Assembly: GCA_902464485.1 (NCBI GenBank)
Contig: CABQJJ010000024.1
Location: 1 to 22,349, forward strand
DNA from: an uncultured Collinsella sp.
GTDB lineage: Bacteria > Actinomycetota > Coriobacteriia > Coriobacteriales > Coriobacteriaceae
Direction of reading: 5' to 3'
DNA length: 22,349 nucleotides
In this document: piece by piece, positions 1 to 7,191 of the stretch
Layout: each line of letters starts with the position of its first letter
Numbering within the stretch: position 1 is the first letter of the stretch
Position numbers and translations under genes: made by a program
The notes under the pieces: model-generated
Seen by the model: only the letters and a program-made list of their open reading frames with translations
What the model was told of the DNA's origin: nothing
The model's database searches: none

Positions 1-1607
1 TCGGCATGCAGAATGGTCGAGATACGCTGCGCGATGATGAGCACCGCGGCATCGCGCGTCTCGTCCTGCAGCGCATGGCGCAGGGCCGCGTCGGTCTTAA
101 AGTCCAGGGCCGAAAAGCTATCGTCGAAGATATACAGATCAGCGTGCTTCATGAGCGCACGGGCGATGGCCAGACGCTGACGCTGGCCGCCCGAGAAGTT
201 CGTACCGCCCTGCGCCACCGGGGTATCGAGCCCCTGCGGCTGATCGAGCACGAAGGTGCTCTGGGCAACCCGCAGCGCGTGAAGCATGTCGGCCTCGGTC
301 GCATCCTCGTTGCCATAGCGCAGGTTGCTCGCCACCGTGCCCGAGAACAGCCACGCCTTCTGCGGCACGTAAGCGATATGCCCGCGAATCTCGTCTTGCG
401 AAAGGTCGCGCAGGTCAACACCATTGAGGCGAATGGCGCCCTTCGTGGCATCGTGGAAACGCAACAAGAGCTTGGCCACCGTCGACTTGCCCGAACCCGT
501 CGAGCCTACAATTGCCGTGGTCTGGCCACGGCGACAGGCAAAGCTCAGGTCGCACAGGGTGTCCTCGTCGGCATCGTCAAAACGGAACGACATATGGTCG
601 AACACGGCGACCGCGTCTGCTCCGTCCTTTGAGTCGGACGCGCCCGCGTCGAGCGTTCGCTCGCCATCGACGATGCTCGGCTCAATCTGGAGCACCTGCT
701 GTGCACGGTTGAGGCACGCCGCGGCACGCGGCAACGTCAGGATCACCATCTGCGCCATCATCACAAAGAACAGGATCAGAATCGCGTATTCCAGCACGGC
801 CGAGATGCTGCCAATTTGCATGGCGTGGACGCCTACGCGATTGCCTCCCACCCACAGCACCGCCACCTCGGCGATATTCATCAGAAAGAAGCTGGAGCTA
901 TCGAGGCCCACAAACAGGTGATTGACCTTAATGGCGTTGGCCGCGTAATCGCTAAACACCTCGTCTAGGCGCTGCTCCTCATGGCGCTCCTTGTTAAACG
1001 CGCGGATGACGCGCACGCCCACGATGTTCTCGCGCAGCACGACGTTCATGCGGTCAATAAAACTCTGCAGGCGCATAAAAATCGGCGCTGCATTGGCGAC
1101 CGTAAAGACCGCCGCCACCAGCACAATCGCCACGACCGCACCCAGCAGCGTGCCCATGGCGGGATCGATATGCCAAGCGAAGATGATGCCCGCCACGGCC
1201 AAAAACGGCACCGGCAGCACCAGCTGAATCGTCTGCAGAATCGCCTGCTGGATCACGTTGATGTCGTTGAGCGATCGCGTGATCATCGAGCCGGTGCCAA
1301 AGCGCTCAAAGTCGCTGGCAGACAGCTCGAGTGACTTGTCGTAGACGGCGTTGCGGATGTCACAGGCCACGTTGGCCGCCAGGCGAGCCGAAAGATAGCA
1401 GCCCAGTACCGCGCCGCCGCTGGCCATGCCGGTCGCGACAAGCATGTACAGGCCGTTGCGCAGGATGTAGTCGATATCACCCGTCGTGATGCCAGTATTG
1501 ACCATATTCGCCAACATCGTAGGCACCAGCAGCGTGCCGACGTTATCTATCAGCAGCACAAACAGCGTCACCGCAATCAGCCCGCGATACGGCCTCATAA
1601 ACCTCAT
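1..1607 (-). CDS. ABC exporter half-transporter (TMD-NBD), degenerate subunit; 3' end off window
   Basis: About 535 residues are visible; the C-terminus lies beyond the left edge. The N-terminal ~310 residues are hydrophobic and fit an exporter-type six-helix domain. The nucleotide-binding domain follows: Walker A GSTGSGKST near residue 367, signature FSGGQRQR near 469, Walker B LYIFDDSFSALD near 486. The residue after the Walker B aspartate is Asp, not the catalytic Glu, and the switch histidine is Gln (AQRIST). Both changes mark the degenerate subunit of heterodimeric exporters such as BmrCD, LmrCD and TM287/288, so a partner gene is expected just off the left edge. The ATG overlaps the last base of the MarR stop (TAATG), indicating translational coupling; an in-frame ATG three codons later is an alternative start. 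The substrate cannot be deduced; export of drugs or other hydrophobic compounds is the usual role. Confidence 0.93.
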   Translation of the reverse strand, partial: MRFMRPYRGLIAVTLFVLLIDNVGTLLVPTMLANMVNTGITTGDIDYILRNGLYMLVATGMASGGAVLGCYLSARLAANVACDIRNAVYDKSLELSASDFERFGTGSMITRSLNDINVIQQAILQTIQLVLPVPFLAVAGIIFAWHIDPAMGTLLGAVVAIVLVAAVFTVANAAPIFMRLQSFIDRMNVVLRENIVGVRVIRAFNKERHEEQRLDEVFSDYAANAIKVNHLFVGLDSSSFFLMNIAEVAVLWVGGNRVGVHAMQIGSISAVLEYAILILFFVMMAQMVILTLPRAAACLNRAQQVLQIEPSIVDGERTLDAGASDSKDGADAVAVFDHMSFRFDDADEDTLCDLSFACRRGQTTAIVGSTGSGKSTVAKLLLRFHDATKGAIRLNGVDLRDLSQDEIRGHIAYVPQKAWLFSGTVASNLRYGNEDATEADMLHALRVAQSTFVLDQPQGLDTPVAQGGTNFSGGQRQRLAIARALMKHADLYIFDDSFSALDFKTDAALRHALQDETRDAAVLIIAQRISTILHA

Positions 1608-2119
1608 TAAGAGTCGCACGTCTCCCCCTCTTCTTGTTTTTCCACTTGGCTCTCGGCGGCTATCTGCTGTTTAAACGCCTCGCACTCCTCGTTAAGCACG
1701 TGGGAAAACTTGCCGACCAGGCGCATAATCTCACGCTGTTCCCAGGGCTCGAGCGCGCCAAAGGCACGCTGCTCGGCTTTAACCGCCGGCAACGCATAGT
1801 GCTCGGCGAACCGCCGGCCCTCATCGGTCAAACAAACGACCTTATTCTTGCGGCTGCCTTCGACGAATTCCAGCGTCGCAAGCCCTCGCGCCGTCAGGGT
1901 TTTAATTGCCGAGTTAATGGTCTGCTTGCTATAGAACCATTCGCTCGTGAGTCGGCTCACGGCAACGTCTTCGTCCGCCGTGCTGATATCGACGAGCATC
2001 CAATAGGCGCAATCCGAAAGGCCGCAGGCACGCGCGAACTCTGAATAAATACGGTCGAGCCCGTTGAGCATCCGGTCAAAATCGACCGACGTAACCGCGC
2101 AATCCATCTCTCCCACCAT
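1607..2119 (-). CDS. MarR-family transcriptional regulator
   Basis: This is a 170-residue protein of normal MarR length. A predicted winged helix-turn-helix spans about residues 45-105: the helix containing SRLTSEWFYSKQTINSAIKT, then the wing with GSRKNKVVCLTDEGRRF. The flanking helices would form the dimer interface. It is the first gene of an operon with the ABC exporter (1-nt overlap), the classic arrangement of a MarR repressor that controls its own efflux pump. Two identical-arm palindromes lie 5 to 55 bases upstream of the start and are probable autoregulatory operators. The start is uncertain: no clear ribosome-binding site precedes the first ATG, while an in-frame ATG at 2107 has the purine-rich GGTGGGAGAG before it, though closely spaced. 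The ligand is unknown. Confidence 0.9.
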   Translation of the reverse strand: MVGEMDCAVTSVDFDRMLNGLDRIYSEFARACGLSDCAYWMLVDISTADEDVAVSRLTSEWFYSKQTINSAIKTLTARGLATLEFVEGSRKNKVVCLTDEGRRFAEHYALPAVKAEQRAFGALEPWEQREIMRLVGKFSHVLNEECEAFKQQIAAESQVEKQEEGETCDS

Positions 2120-2123
2120 TCGA

Positions 2124-2174
2124 TAGTCCGAATTTTGACTAATTGAGATTTCAGATTAGTCCGAGTTTTGACTA
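2124..2174. promoter_or_regulatory. Tandem operator-like palindromes upstream of marR
   Basis: Two copies of TAGTC-N8-GACTA are seen, at 2124-2141 and 2157-2174. The spacers are nearly the same (CGAATTTT and CGAGTTTT), so the sites are also 18-bp direct repeats with one mismatch. They are 33 bp apart, about three helical turns, putting two dimers on the same DNA face. Placement against the marR start suggests autorepression by that MarR protein; this is inferred. Confidence 0.65.
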
Positions 2175-2221
2175 TCGTCAAGGGCTTCGTTCGCAGCGCG
2201 CAGGCTATACAACAGATCGAC

Positions 2222-2258
2222 AAAAAAGACCGCCGGCGCGGGGGCAGCGTCGGCGGTC
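2222..2258 (-). terminator. Rho-independent terminator of the 2284-2574 gene
   Basis: The arms at 2228-2239 and 2247-2258 form a 12-bp GC-rich stem with one mismatch (wobble on one strand) and a 7-nt loop. On the minus strand it is followed by six T (2227-2222). It begins 26 bases after the stop of the small gene. Confidence 0.85.
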
Positions 2259-2283
2259 ATGAGAGGAAATCGATTATTTGCTG

Positions 2284-2574
2284 CTAGGCGGCGACGGCCT
2301 CGTAGACCGTAGCGCCCGAGAAGCTATCGTGCAGGCTCTTGCCGCAGATCCAAGGCAGTTCGACGACCTCGCAGACCGTACTGACCAGCTCGGAGCAGTC
2401 CGTAAAGTGGCCCTTATCGTTGATGGCCTCGCAATCCTGAACACGCCAATAGCCATCGGTGTGCGTGATGTAGTACTCGTGATCGTTGATCGACACGAAA
2501 GCGCGCGTCTTGGAACGCAGCAGCTTCAGAAATCCCTCGAAATCGGTCTCGACGACATCTCCAGCCTGGAACAT
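2284..2574 (-). CDS. Hypothetical protein, 96 aa
   Basis: I do not recognise the family. A perfect AGGAGG lies on the minus strand at 2588-2583, 8 nt before the ATG at 2574, which decides the start over a longer reading beginning at 2604. The protein is soluble, acidic and compact, with no signal peptide or membrane segment. It has three cysteines (C47, C60 and C68), a fourth in ELPWICGK, and an aromatic patch (DHEYYITHTDGYWRVQDCEA). It is followed by its own strong terminator, so it is a single-gene unit. Strong translation and termination signals make it a real gene, but no function can be assigned from sequence or neighbours. Confidence 0.8.
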   Translation of the reverse strand: MFQAGDVVETDFEGFLKLLRSKTRAFVSINDHEYYITHTDGYWRVQDCEAINDKGHFTDCSELVSTVCEVVELPWICGKSLHDSFSGATVYEAVAA

Positions 2575-2866
2575 GATAGTTACCTCCTGGCCCGGCGCCA
2601 CCACGGCGCGTTGATAAACGTTGGTACTCCTTTAGTAAAACCTTTATCGCTTGTTATGCGCACATCATTTAGGCAAGTGGTAAAAAAGCGCAGGGTAGAC
2701 GGGATAAAACGTTTAACCATCCCAGCGGGTTTTCACATTCTGTCTGCCTTTTTATGCAGACCAACTTCTCTCATTGGTAGCCGGAGTTATTCGAAGCGCT
2801 TTGCGCGATTACGGTCTTGAGCCGACGGGTATGAACGTGGCATCTCAATCAACGTCAGGAGGACTC

Positions 2867-3388
2867 ATGGAGACCATCGAAGCGCTCATCCACCGCCGCA
2901 GCTGCCGCAAATACAGCGACCGTCCTGTCGAGGCCGAGAAGCTCGCACGCATTATCGAAGCCGGCCAGTATGCACCGAGTGGCATGGGGCGCCAGCCGGT
3001 GACGTTTGTCGCCGTTACCGATCCGGCGACCGTCGAGCGCCTCTCGCAGCTCAATGCGCAAGTCATGGGCAGCAACGACGACCCCTTCTACGGCGCTAAG
3101 ACCGTTGTGGTGGTGCTGGTCGACCGCAGCGTGCCCACGCATCTGGAAGACGGCTCGCTTGCCATGGGCAACCTGCTCAACGCGGCTTATGCGCTGGGTG
3201 TCGATTCGTGTTGGATCCACCGCGCACACGAGGTCTTCGACTCGCCCGAAGGCTTGGAACTGCTGGCGAGCTGGGGCCTGCCCGCCGACGGTAGCCTACG
3301 CGGCGTCGGTCACTGCATTCTGGGCTATGCCGAGGGCGCGCTTCCCGAGGCAAAGCCGCGTCGCGACAACGTGGTATATGTGAAGTAA
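2867..3388 (+). CDS. Nitroreductase-family flavoprotein
   Basis: This is a 173-residue protein with the nitroreductase signature at the N-terminus: IEALIHRRSCRKYSDRPVE, the FMN-phosphate-binding R-R-S-x-R-x-Y/F region, then YAPSGMGRQPVTFVAV with the conserved P-S-x-x-x-x-Q-P. The C-terminal GHCILGYAEG...KPRRDNVVYVK matches the conserved Gly-Tyr and Lys-Pro-Arg-Arg segment. Members bind FMN and reduce nitro, quinone or related substrates with NAD(P)H, usually as cytoplasmic dimers. AGGAGG at 2857-2862 sets the start at 2867; an upstream in-frame ATG at 2774 has no such signal. It is a single gene followed by a hairpin. The physiological substrate cannot be told. Confidence 0.92.
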   Translation: METIEALIHRRSCRKYSDRPVEAEKLARIIEAGQYAPSGMGRQPVTFVAVTDPATVERLSQLNAQVMGSNDDPFYGAKTVVVVLVDRSVPTHLEDGSLAMGNLLNAAYALGVDSCWIHRAHEVFDSPEGLELLASWGLPADGSLRGVGHCILGYAEGALPEAKPRRDNVVYVK

Positions 3389-3393
3389 TTAGT

Positions 3394-3417
3394 TCCGCCG
3401 TTCTAACGAACGGCGGA
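3394..3417 (+). terminator. Hairpin after nitroreductase (likely terminator)
   Basis: TCCGCCGTTC-TAAC-GAACGGCGGA is a perfect 10-bp stem with a 4-nt loop, starting 5 bases after the stop. No T-tract follows. It is instead followed by CGCTGCGCGGGC at 3426-3437 and a long palindrome, the module described under findings. Confidence 0.55.
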
Positions 3418-3572
3418 CCCGCTGACGCTGCGCGGGCCGCATTCACGCCAATCTGACGTTCAATTTCGAGGGCGCGACCAGAAGGTCAGCGCCCTCTCAT
3501 TTCACGTCACCTTGGCGTGAATGCGGCTCGCTCGCTGTTGGTGACTGACATCGGGTGCACCACTGTTGACAT
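3394..3572 (+). repeat. ~175-bp modular palindromic repeat, copy 1
   Basis: This copy contains the 3394-3417 hairpin, CGCTGCGCGGGC at 3426-3437, and a 92-bp imperfect palindrome at 3436-3527. The outer arms of the palindrome are a perfect 16 bp (GCCGCATTCACGCCAA at 3436-3451 and its complement at 3512-3527). A second stem sits near the centre (GAGGGCGCGACC against GGTCAGCGCCCTC). A downstream tail reads CTCGCTCGCTGTTGGTG. A second copy in the opposite orientation lies at 7192-7364, with about 90% identity over the core by eye. No coding potential is evident. Confidence 0.85.
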
Positions 3573-3629
3573 TCGACACTTGGGCAGCTAAAAAAGGCCC
3601 CGTCCCAAATTTGCTGCCCCACTCGCAAC

Positions 3630-4205
3630 TTATCTTGCCGATGGAGTTGTCGTCGTTTCGTTCGTGTGAGCCGTTTCGGCGCCGTCGTCGCGTTCGTCCT
3701 CGTCCTTTTGCGCATCGGCAATGGTGGAGGCCGCCGCAACGATACCGCGCTGGGGCGCGACGCCCGTCTGGGTCTGAACGCCCTCGACAACTTCTGTGCC
3801 TGCATGCGCGAGCTCGGGCGACTTAAACATTGCGTCCAGATTGGCCCCGCCGCCGGCGTAACCAAGCGCCGCGAGCGCGATGACAATCGCCGCAACAACG
3901 ACCGCGATCGGAACATAGCGATGCCAGCCTGCGGGATTGAGGCCGCTACGGCGAGCAGCGCCACGGCTAATGTAGCCGAGCGTTCCATCGTGCTTGAGCT
4001 TTGAGCCCACCACGCGCCGGCGGCCCCACAACGACGAGTTGGCCTGCATGGCCAAACGTGCGCTCGCCGAAGGATAGCCATATTTAGTGCGCTTGAACGA
4101 ACCATCGAACCCCGAAGCGCCTTTGCCCCACGTCCGCGAAGTCGTACGTCGGTTGACCGGCGCCGTGCTTCGTTTCGCTCGGTTCGTTTTTGAAGTCTCC
4201 GCCAT
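3630..4205 (-). CDS. Hypothetical single-pass membrane protein, 191 aa
   Basis: The ATG at 4205 follows GGGGGAG, so I prefer it to an upstream ATG at 4259. The first ~95 residues are basic and rich in Arg, Lys and Ser (for example KTNRAKRSTAPVNRRTTSRT), so this part should be cytoplasmic. One membrane helix spans about residues 97-117 (YVPIAVVVAAIVIALAALGY). The ~75-residue tail is acidic and rich in Ala and Thr, ends ETTTTPSAR, and looks disordered and extracytoplasmic. There is no catalytic motif and I do not recognise the family. It lies 84 bp downstream of the regulator at 4290-5507 on the same strand and may be its co-transcribed partner, though a promoter in the gap cannot be excluded. 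Confidence 0.7.
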   Translation of the reverse strand: MAETSKTNRAKRSTAPVNRRTTSRTWGKGASGFDGSFKRTKYGYPSASARLAMQANSSLWGRRRVVGSKLKHDGTLGYISRGAARRSGLNPAGWHRYVPIAVVVAAIVIALAALGYAGGGANLDAMFKSPELAHAGTEVVEGVQTQTGVAPQRGIVAAASTIADAQKDEDERDDGAETAHTNETTTTPSAR

Positions 4206-4289
4206 ACTCCCCCGCACGCCGTAACACAGTCGAAACAATACCGCTTTGGACTGTATCACACGCGCCGCGCGCGGTCACGGGCGCCCTGC

Positions 4290-5507
4290 TCAGCGGTCGT
4301 CGCCCTTCAGCAGGCGCCACAAAGTCGTGCGGCTTATACCCAGCACCTCTGCCGCACGAGTCCGGTTACCGTGAAGGTGTTGCAGGACCAGCCGCGCGAT
4401 ATCGCGCTCGGTATCGGCAAGAGGCCGCAAGATATACAGATCGCTTTCGAGTGTCGGGGCGCCAAAGGTCGCGGTCTTGATAACGTCCTCCTGAGCAAGC
4501 ACCTCTTTCGCCACGGCGCGCTCCACCGTACCCGACCCCACTAATATATAGAGTCGCTCCGAGACTTCGCGCAGCTGCAGGTAATTGCGAGGCCACCGAT
4601 ACGCATCGAGCATCTTCGCTGCGGCGGCGGACAACTTAGGGGCACCCGTCTTAAACATATCCGCCAGATACTCCAGGTAGCACGTAATCTTTTCCGACGC
4701 GCCGCCCTGTTCGGCAATCGCCGGTGCCACACTCACTGCACAGGACAGGCGCTCGGTCACAAAGGCGGCCTGATCGCTTTCGCCGCCACCCGGCATATCG
4801 TTTGCCGTCAACACCACATGGCAGCGAGTTGCGAGCGCCGTGTCGACCATTGCAGACACGAGCTCGCGCAGGCGCTCAGGCCCAACTGCATGCCAGCCAC
4901 CCACGCAAAGCGTCAGCCCCGTTTGAAATAACGGTGATTCGGAACTTTTGAGCAGATGGCGCCAGCCGCGATCCGTAAGCTCATCGAGCATAACGGACAC
5001 ATAAGGCTGGTCGGAATAGGGTCCATCCAGGTAGAGACGTTTTGCGATCTGGGTCTGCCCCGCGCCCAGTTCACCCTCGAGCATAAGGGGCACTCCACGC
5101 GCGTAGCTCTCCCGTACGGGGGCGGCGACCACTGCCGCATCTTCAACAACGCCGTACGCGCTCGACTCGTAACGAGCCTCGACTTCGTCGACATTGAGCC
5201 ACTCGATGCCCGCATGCGCCGTGGCGGCGCGCACCTCACGCGCTACAACCACCCAAAGCGTCCCGTACTCCTCGGCCGTCGGGCGCACCGTCAAGCTCAA
5301 CCGCACACCCTCGCGGCCCATCACCAGGCGCGCACCATCGCCCACGCGGGTGAGACGCTCGGCAACAAAAGCGGCGACATCCCGTTCGAGCGCGGCGTCA
5401 TTCATGGTCGAAATCACAACGCCGCCGCGCTCATCAATTGCCAGCGCCGACGCCCCGGCCGCGGACAAAGCTTCGATCAGAATCTGCAGCTTGGCATCGC
5501 TGTCCAT
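4290..5507 (-). CDS. Fis-type HTH regulator with degenerate sigma54-activator-like AAA+ domain
   Basis: This is a 405-residue protein. Residues 1-130 are a putative sensory region with no recognised motif. Residues ~135-320 resemble the AAA+ core of bacterial enhancer-binding proteins. The P-loop reads LEGELGAGQTQIA, with Gln151 in place of the essential Lys. No GAFTGA sigma54-contact loop is visible. The family's WPGNVREL motif survives as WPRNYLQLREV near 305-315. The C-terminus (380-402, NRTRAAEVLGISRTTLWRLL) is a clear Fis-type helix-turn-helix. ATP hydrolysis and sigma54 activation are therefore unlikely; it probably binds DNA as an ordinary repressor or activator. The start at 5507 drops a 15-residue extension. 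It lies downstream of the YeiH permease gene on the same strand, a possible target. Confidence 0.8.
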   Translation of the reverse strand: MDSDAKLQILIEALSAAGASALAIDERGGVVISTMNDAALERDVAAFVAERLTRVGDGARLVMGREGVRLSLTVRPTAEEYGTLWVVVAREVRAATAHAGIEWLNVDEVEARYESSAYGVVEDAAVVAAPVRESYARGVPLMLEGELGAGQTQIAKRLYLDGPYSDQPYVSVMLDELTDRGWRHLLKSSESPLFQTGLTLCVGGWHAVGPERLRELVSAMVDTALATRCHVVLTANDMPGGGESDQAAFVTERLSCAVSVAPAIAEQGGASEKITCYLEYLADMFKTGAPKLSAAAAKMLDAYRWPRNYLQLREVSERLYILVGSGTVERAVAKEVLAQEDVIKTATFGAPTLESDLYILRPLADTERDIARLVLQHLHGNRTRAAEVLGISRTTLWRLLKGDDR

Positions 5508-5631
5508 GGTTCGCCCCGTCTCCAGCCACGGCCTTTGTCCACGGCCTACCATCTCATGTGTTTCAAAATTAAACGATATTGCGCACTAAACACTATAGGG
5601 CTTGCGGCGCCTTCTTGCGAATATATGAATT

Positions 5632-5719
5632 GCCCCGCATCGCCATCCTGGCGGGGCGATAAGAGCTCTTCGGGACCTATTAACCTGCGGACAAGCCATA
5701 CCCGCAAGAGCTCCTATCG
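5632..5719 (-). other. Structured intergenic region after the YeiH gene
   Basis: The 265-bp gap 5508-5772 holds two overlapping inverted repeats. One is CGATAAGAGCTCTT at 5657-5670 with AAGAGCTCCTATCG at 5706-5719, a 14-bp stem with one wobble, extended inward by CGGG/CCCG. The other is GCCCCGC at 5632-5638 with GCGGGGC at 5651-5657. They share base 5657, so they compete or stack. There is no T-tract. This may end YeiH transcription or act as a leader for the regulator gene. Confidence 0.5.
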
Positions 5720-5772
5720 CTCCACCGCGAGGATGCGGCCACCAGCAACCAGCACGCAAATAAGCTACTTCT

Positions 5773-6807
5773 CTACCAGATTCCCAACACGTGCTGCATT
5801 CCCAAACTCATGCACGCAATGCCAATCCAGCAGCAAAAGCCCAATGCGATGGGCTTGCCGCCCTTTTTGACCAGCTCGACGATATCGGTATTAAAACCAA
5901 TAGCCGCCATGGCCATCACGATAAAGAACTTCGACAGCTCCTTGATGGGCGCCGTGATGGATGCGGGCAGCTGAAACACCGTGGTGATCACGCTCGCTAG
6001 CACAAAGAACAGGACAAACATCGGAAACGCGCGCTTAAACGAAAACGTGTTTTTAGCGTTGCCGCCGCCCTTGCGCACCAGATACATCTGCCAGCACGCG
6101 AGAACCAACGTAATGGGAATAATGGCCAACGTCCTGGTGAGCTTGACCACCGTGGCGCTCTCGAGCACATTGGCGCCAGGATGCATGCTGTCCCAAGCGC
6201 TCGCCGCAGCCGTTACGGACGAGGTGTCGTTGATGGCGGTGCCGGCAAACAGGCCAAAGCCCTCGTTGGTCAGGCCAAGCATGCCGCCGAGCGTCGGAAA
6301 CACGAGCGCCGCGATAACGTTAAACAGGAAGATGACCGAAATAGCCTGGGCAATCTCGCGATCGTCGGCATCGATGACAGGTGCGGTCGCGGCGATGGCA
6401 GAACCGCCGCAAATCGACGAGCCCACACCCACAAGCGTCGCAATCTTGCTCGGCACGTTCATGACGCGGCAAAGAACAAAGGCGATAACGAGCGAGGTCG
6501 AGATCGTCGCCACGATAATCGGCAGCGACTGGGCGCCCTTGGACAGAATCTGGGAGAGGTTCATGCCAAAGCCAAGCAGGATGACCGCGTACTGCAGGAC
6601 TTTTTTGGACGTATAGGTGACGCCGGCGGCGAGCTGTTCGCGACGACCCTTGGGAAAGACGAGCGCCAGGACCATGCCAAAGAGAATGGCAAATACCGGC
6701 CCGCCGACCACCTCAATTTGTTTGCCGAGCAACGTCGCGGGGATAGCGATGATCAGGCAGAACAAGACGCCCTTCCAGCGCTCGCGTACGATATTCGCCA
6801 GTTGCAT
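5773..6807 (-). CDS. YeiH-family (UPF0324) putative sulfate/anion export permease
   Basis: This is a 344-residue integral membrane protein of normal family length, with about ten hydrophobic segments. Recognisable YeiH/UPF0324 segments are GVTYTSKKVLQYAVILLGFG near 62-81, the glycine-rich VGVGSSICGGSAIAATAPVI near 126-145, and GLFAGTAINDTSSVTAAA near 184-201. AAGGAATCCCGT precedes the ATG. In proteobacteria the homologue is often linked to the LysR regulator CysL and is thought to move sulfate or a related anion, but transport has not been firmly shown for most members. Here the divergent regulator is a GntR protein, now truncated, and a Fis-type regulator follows downstream. Function is inferred from family only. 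Confidence 0.88.
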   Translation of the reverse strand: MQLANIVRERWKGVLFCLIIAIPATLLGKQIEVVGGPVFAILFGMVLALVFPKGRREQLAAGVTYTSKKVLQYAVILLGFGMNLSQILSKGAQSLPIIVATISTSLVIAFVLCRVMNVPSKIATLVGVGSSICGGSAIAATAPVIDADDREIAQAISVIFLFNVIAALVFPTLGGMLGLTNEGFGLFAGTAINDTSSVTAAASAWDSMHPGANVLESATVVKLTRTLAIIPITLVLACWQMYLVRKGGGNAKNTFSFKRAFPMFVLFFVLASVITTVFQLPASITAPIKELSKFFIVMAMAAIGFNTDIVELVKKGGKPIALGFCCWIGIACMSLGMQHVLGIW

Positions 6808-6970
6808 ACGGGATTCCTTCTTTCTATTTCATGTGTGCGACGGCTTATGATACGGCAACATTGAGCACAGCCTTGCGCAAACAAAGACTAAGATGCCGCA
6901 ATAGTTCTCTGGCAGCAGCCGAATTACTCACCGCCGAGGGCTGATTCGCGGCATACTAAACAACTGACAC

Positions 6971-7183
6971 ATGAGTGTGATAGAACAGTTGCGAGGCGCT
7001 ATGGAAGAATCGATGCATATCGGCGAGCAAGAAACGAGCCTACAGGACCAGCCCTACCACACCATTCGACGCAAAATCGTCTACCTGGACTACAAGCCGG
7101 GCGAAAAACTGGGCGTCAAGCAGCTTTGCGATGACTTGGATATGGGACGCAGTTCAACAACGGAGCCGGGCCTCAGTCGTTAA
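6971..7183 (+). pseudogene. Truncated GntR-family regulator
   Basis: Up to 70 residues are encoded. Residues ~24-60 (YHTIRRKIVYLDYKPGEKLG, then VKQLCDDLDMGR) are the first half of a GntR winged helix-turn-helix. The match stops inside the recognition region, where T-P-V-R-E-A-L would follow. Ten unrelated residues and a TAA come next, and the ~175-bp repeat begins about 8 bases on. The rest of the HTH and the whole effector domain are missing. The ATG at 7001, preceded by GCGAGG, is a likelier start than 6971. The gene is divergent from the YeiH permease and was probably its regulator. A short surviving product could not bind DNA normally. Confidence 0.8.
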
Positions 7184-7191
7184 AGCGCGCC

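Noticed and set aside
3177..3446. Small minus-strand frame whose protein start resembles one near 7320
   Set aside because: The likeness comes only from the shared ~175-bp repeat, which both frames cross; it is not a gene family.
3571..3625. Terminator for the membrane-protein gene at the TTTTTT run (minus strand, near 3591)
   Set aside because: GGCAGC and GCTGCC flank the T-run but leave a 24-base loop with the T-run inside it, so it is not a convincing rho-independent terminator.
4226..4254. ACAGTC/GACTGT inverted repeat before the membrane-protein gene
   Set aside because: The arms are only 6 bp and 17 bases apart, which is expected by chance at this length of sequence.
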